From the NCBI GenBank assembly GCA_910579485.1, contig CAJTVO010000136.1:1-8082 (forward strand): a stretch of DNA of 8,082 bases, in the 5' to 3' direction. Shown here piece after piece: positions 6,553-8,082 of this stretch. A program made the translations under genes and the position numbers. Source of the DNA: an uncultured Oscillospiraceae bacterium (GTDB taxonomy: Bacteria; Bacillota; Clostridia; Oscillospirales; Oscillospiraceae). How positions within the stretch are numbered: position 1 is the first letter of the stretch; each line of letters opens with the position of its first letter. The notes under the pieces are model-generated. The model was given only the letters and a program-made list of their open reading frames with translations, ran no database searches and was not told the DNA's origin.

Positions 6553-6894
6553 TTACTGGAAGGACACGCCGCCTACATGGACGTTGACCGCCTTCACCGC
6601 GAAACCGGTCATGGACTCCAGAGCGGCGGCGACCGCGTTCTGGATCTTACCCGCCACCTCGGGGATGGCGTAGCCGTAGCGGATGAGGATGTAGACATCC
6701 ACCACCGCGCCCTCCTCGTCCACCACCAGGCGGACGCCCCGGGTGCCGGACTTCTTGGGCGCCACGTTCATCAGGCCGCTGACGCCCTCCACCTCGGCCA
6801 CCGCCCCGGAAGCCAGGGAGGCCAGCACCTCCTCGGAAATATGGATGCACCCCAGCTCTTCGGGGTGGGTCATGTATTCCTTGTTCTCGGACAT
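6553..6894 (-). CDS. Asp23/Gls24 family protein (YqhY-like)
   Basis: 113 residues. The pattern GCIHISEEVLASLASGAVAE, then VEGVSGL, a basic segment, GVRLVVDEEGAVVDVYILIRYGY, IPEVAGKIQNAVAAALESMTG and the closing NVHVGGVSF is diagnostic of the Asp23/Gls24 (DUF322) family. Such proteins are small and cytosolic or membrane-associated; family roles include envelope or alkaline stress, and B. subtilis YqhY, in the same position next to nusB, is linked to acetyl-CoA carboxylase control. The start is the ATG at 6894, 9 nt after AAAGGAG; the frame continues upstream to 7014 but over promoter sequence. In B. subtilis accB and accC precede this gene; here the upstream neighbour is an IS66 remnant. Confidence 0.92.
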   Translation of the reverse strand: MSENKEYMTHPEELGCIHISEEVLASLASGAVAEVEGVSGLMNVAPKKSGTRGVRLVVDEEGAVVDVYILIRYGYAIPEVAGKIQNAVAAALESMTGFAVKAVNVHVGGVSFQ

Positions 6895-6934
6895 ATTCTG
6901 ATACTCCTTTTGGGAAAGTAGTCTTAACTTTTTT

Positions 6935-6963
6935 ATTGTATCACCTTTCCTCTGAAAATACAA
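6935..6963 (-). promoter_or_regulatory. Sigma-A-type promoter for the Gls24-nusB-xseAB-ispA operon
   Basis: On the minus strand TTGTAT (6958-6963) and TACAAT (6935-6940) are separated by exactly 17 bp. The -10 matches consensus at five of six positions and the -35 at three. It lies about 40 bp before the Gls24 ATG in an AT-rich island within GC-rich DNA, the right place for the operon's start. No other equally good promoter is seen before the genes that follow. Confidence 0.65.
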
Positions 6964-7001
6964 CCAGAAATTTCTTTGCGCCGGGCTTTTCTCTCCCACT
7001 G

Positions 7002-7023
7002 GAGCCGCCTCCAAAGGCGGCTC
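7002..7023. other. GC-rich hairpin upstream of the operon promoter
   Basis: GAGCCGCCT, loop CCAA and AGGCGGCTC form a perfect 9-bp stem. Neither strand has a T-run after it, so it is not a standard terminator. It sits between the operon promoter and the left break of the IS66 remnant and may be the end of a former upstream unit. Confidence 0.5.
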
Positions 7024-7034
7024 ATATAAGCGAC

Positions 7035-7322
7035 ATGCCGGAATTGAGCAACAACCGGGTCGAGCGCAGCATCAAGCCCTTTTTGATCGGCCGTAAGAAC
7101 TTTCTCTTTGCCAACACTCCGCTGGGTGCCCAGGTCAGTGCGGTGATTTATAGCCTGATTGAGACGGCCAGGGAAACAGAGCTGGATCCCTTCTGCTATC
7201 TGACTTGGGTTTTGAAAACCATTCCAATGCTGGATCGTATCGTGGAGGGGGCAGGCCGCCGCTTCCGGCAAATGCACCTGAGTCTTACTCAACTACATAG
7301 CTTTTATGAGCCGCAGCGCTGA
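7035..7322 (+). pseudogene. IS66-family transposase, C-terminal remnant
   Basis: The last 95 codons of an IS66 (TnpC, DDE-type) transposase. ELSNNRVERSIKPFLIGRKN followed by FLFANTPLGAQVSAVIYSLIE and LDPFCYLTWVLKTIP is the highly conserved C-terminal part, including the NNxxER motif that carries the last acidic residue of the DDE triad, and the IS66 C-terminal domain. Full-length proteins are about 500 residues, so some four fifths, including both catalytic Asp residues, are missing. The frame is open leftward to 6936, but that stretch does not resemble IS66, so the break lies near 7024-7035. Its base composition is less GC-rich than the genes around it, as expected for transferred DNA. It cannot encode an active enzyme. 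Confidence 0.9.
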
Positions 7323-7343
7323 TTCGACCCAGCGCTGCGGCTC
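7308..7343 (+). terminator. Terminator hairpin of the IS66 remnant
   Basis: GAGCCGCAGCGCT (7308-7320), a 10-nt loop and AGCGCTGCGGCTC (7331-7343) form a perfect 13-bp stem that includes the transposase stop codon and is followed by TCTTTT. It works for plus-strand transcription; on the minus strand no T-run follows. Confidence 0.75.
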
Positions 7344-7357
7344 TCTTTTGGGCTGGC

Positions 7358-7372
7358 TGATTTGACGCTTAC
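7358..7372. repeat. Probable IS66 right terminal inverted repeat
   Basis: The minus strand from 7372 reads GTAAGCGTCAAATCA. IS66-family ends typically begin GTAAGCG, and this copy lies 50 bp after the transposase stop, where a right end is expected. Its partner is gone with the left part of the element, so no target-site duplication can be tested. Confidence 0.5.
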
Positions 7373-7426
7373 TTTATGGCTTCACTTTTGCGGTCCATAC
7401 AGATTTCGTTTTCCGAAGCCGATACC

Positions 7427-8082
7427 TTAGCCCAGGCAGAGCAGGAGCAGGGAGGCCCCGGCAGACTGAGCCGGCAGCACGATCGGCGCGATGCTGATCA
7501 TCCGCAGGGAAACCCTGTCGCCCTTGTGCAGCGGCGTCAGGATCGTGCCGGAGAAGTGGTTTGCCGCCAACTGCGAAGTCATGACGGAGGCTTTAATGAT
7601 CTCATTGTTGATTACGATCTGAGCAGTGCCCACCAACGGTGTGGAGGGATTGAGGTTGTAGGAAATCTGGAAATATCCGTCTATTTTCGAAACAAACTCG
7701 TTGCTGGTTTTATCGAAGTCAATCTTTGTGGAGCTCTGCCCCACATTCGGCAGAGGCACCGTGACGCCCAACAGACCGTCGCGCAATGGATCGGGGAGGA
7801 CGGTGCCTCCCTTGTAATTTGTAGCAAAGGTATGGGTGGCTGTGACGTTAGGGCCGGCGGGGCCGGTGGGGCCGGCAGGACCCGTGGGGCCATCCATGCC
7901 TGGGGAATATTTTCCGGCAGGCCCCGTTGGACCGGTGGGACCGGCGGGACCGGCTGCGCCCGTTGCGCCGGCAGGGCCAGTGGGACCGGTGGCGCCCGTC
8001 TCTCCTGCCGCTCCTGTCGCGCCGGCGGAACCGGTGGGGCCGGCGGCTCCGTCGGGTCCGGCAGGGCCGGTGGGACCGGTGA
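7427..8082 (-). CDS. Collagen-like Gly-X-Y repeat protein with globular C-terminal domain (partial, N terminus missing)
   Basis: The frame is open from the right edge to the TAA at 7427-7429, giving 217 residues; the start lies outside the window. From 8080 to 7847 about 25 Gly-X-Y triplets follow one another, mostly GPT, GPA and GAT/GAA, with one break where Ser-Pro is inserted after GKY (7901-7906). Thr-rich triplets of this kind are typical of bacterial collagens that form trimeric stalks. The remaining ~139 residues, beginning VTATHTFATNYKGG and including GYFQISYNLN and LHKGDRVSLRM, look like a beta-rich trimerising head similar in layout to BclA-type (C1q/TNF-like) domains of spore surface filaments. 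Surface or exosporium location is inference. A Met at 7897 is inside the collagen region and is not the start. The gene ends 54 bp from the IS66 right end, and I see no clear terminator in that gap. Confidence 0.88.
   Translation of the reverse strand, partial: TGPTGPAGPDGAAGPTGSAGATGAAGETGATGPTGPAGATGAAGPAGPTGPTGPAGKYSPGMDGPTGPAGPTGPAGPNVTATHTFATNYKGGTVLPDPLRDGLLGVTVPLPNVGQSSTKIDFDKTSNEFVSKIDGYFQISYNLNPSTPLVGTAQIVINNEIIKASVMTSQLAANHFSGTILTPLHKGDRVSLRMISIAPIVLPAQSAGASLLLLCLG

Noticed and set aside
677..6921. Long plus-strand open frames opposite the main genes (for example 677-1282, 1755-2810, 3221-4384, 4797-5969, 6007-6921)
   Set aside because: They lie antisense to clearly recognised genes, have low-complexity Arg/Gly/Pro/His-rich translations, lack good ribosome binding sites and match no family; they are a by-product of GC-rich codons.
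6936..7034. N-terminal part of the plus-strand frame leading into the IS66 remnant
   Set aside because: Its translation does not resemble IS66 and lies over the operon promoter and a hairpin on the other strand; the frame is open by chance.
6933..7292. Minus-strand open frame of 119 codons opposite the IS66 remnant
   Set aside because: It is antisense to recognisable IS66 coding sequence and shows no family resemblance or ribosome binding site.
7017..7314. 10-bp inverted repeat (GCGGCTCATA at 7017-7026 and its complement at 7305-7314) flanking the IS66 remnant
   Set aside because: Each arm is part of a different local hairpin, the right arm lies inside the transposase gene, and the match is short enough to be chance; the true right end is more likely at 7372.
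7427..7897. Collagen-like protein starting at the Met at 7897
   Set aside because: Gly-X-Y triplets continue in frame upstream of this Met to the window edge and no ribosome binding site precedes it.
7847..8080. Tandem DNA repeats or a CRISPR array in the GC-rich block at the right end
   Set aside because: The periodicity is the 9-base pattern of Gly-X-Y codons with variable wobble bases; there are no uniform repeats separated by unique spacers.

Overview
The window looks like chromosomal DNA of a moderately high-GC, spore-forming Clostridia bacterium, probably of the gut Oscillospiraceae type (Flavonifractor or Intestinimonas-like). This rests on the spoIIGA start at the left edge, the Gls24-nusB-xseA-xseB-ispA gene order, strong AGGAGG-type ribosome binding sites and GC-rich coding. 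The family assignment is inference. Almost everything is transcribed leftward, on the minus strand.

Layout from right to left, in the direction of transcription: (1) 8082-7427, the 3' part of a collagen-like (Gly-X-Y) protein with a globular C-terminal domain, of the kind often found on spore surfaces. (2) 7372-7035, the right-hand remnant of an IS66-family element on the plus strand: the last 95 codons of the transposase, a terminator hairpin and a probable terminal inverted repeat. (3) 6963-3161, a housekeeping operon with a recognisable promoter: a Gls24/Asp23 (YqhY-like) protein, nusB, a hairpin, xseA, xseB, ispA and a YuiD-type divergent PAP2 membrane protein. From xseA onward the genes overlap or nearly touch and look translationally coupled. 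(4) 3113-191, two paralogous substrate-binding lipoprotein genes, closed by a strong intrinsic terminator at 134-168. (5) 54-1, the first 18 codons of spoIIGA, after its own likely promoter.

The most informative structure is the lipoprotein pair. It is a direct tandem duplication whose scar can be read. The spacer between the two genes holds a copy of the last ~22 codons of the yuiD gene. The breakpoint falls on a 10-bp sequence shared by the 3' part of yuiD and the stop codon of the ancestral lipoprotein gene. The scar now contains a perfect 18-bp palindrome and a small open frame that overlaps the stop of one lipoprotein gene and the start of the next.

Functionally, the operon combines transcription antitermination (NusB), DNA repair (exonuclease VII) and isoprenoid synthesis (IspA), and possibly prenyl-phosphate handling (YuiD-like). 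The lipoproteins are an accessory addition at its tail with no transporter subunits in view. I see no wholly new system such as a defence island, CRISPR array or secondary-metabolite cluster. No gene-free stretch is unexplained: the longest interval without an intact gene (6895-7426) holds the operon promoter, a hairpin and the IS66 remnant.
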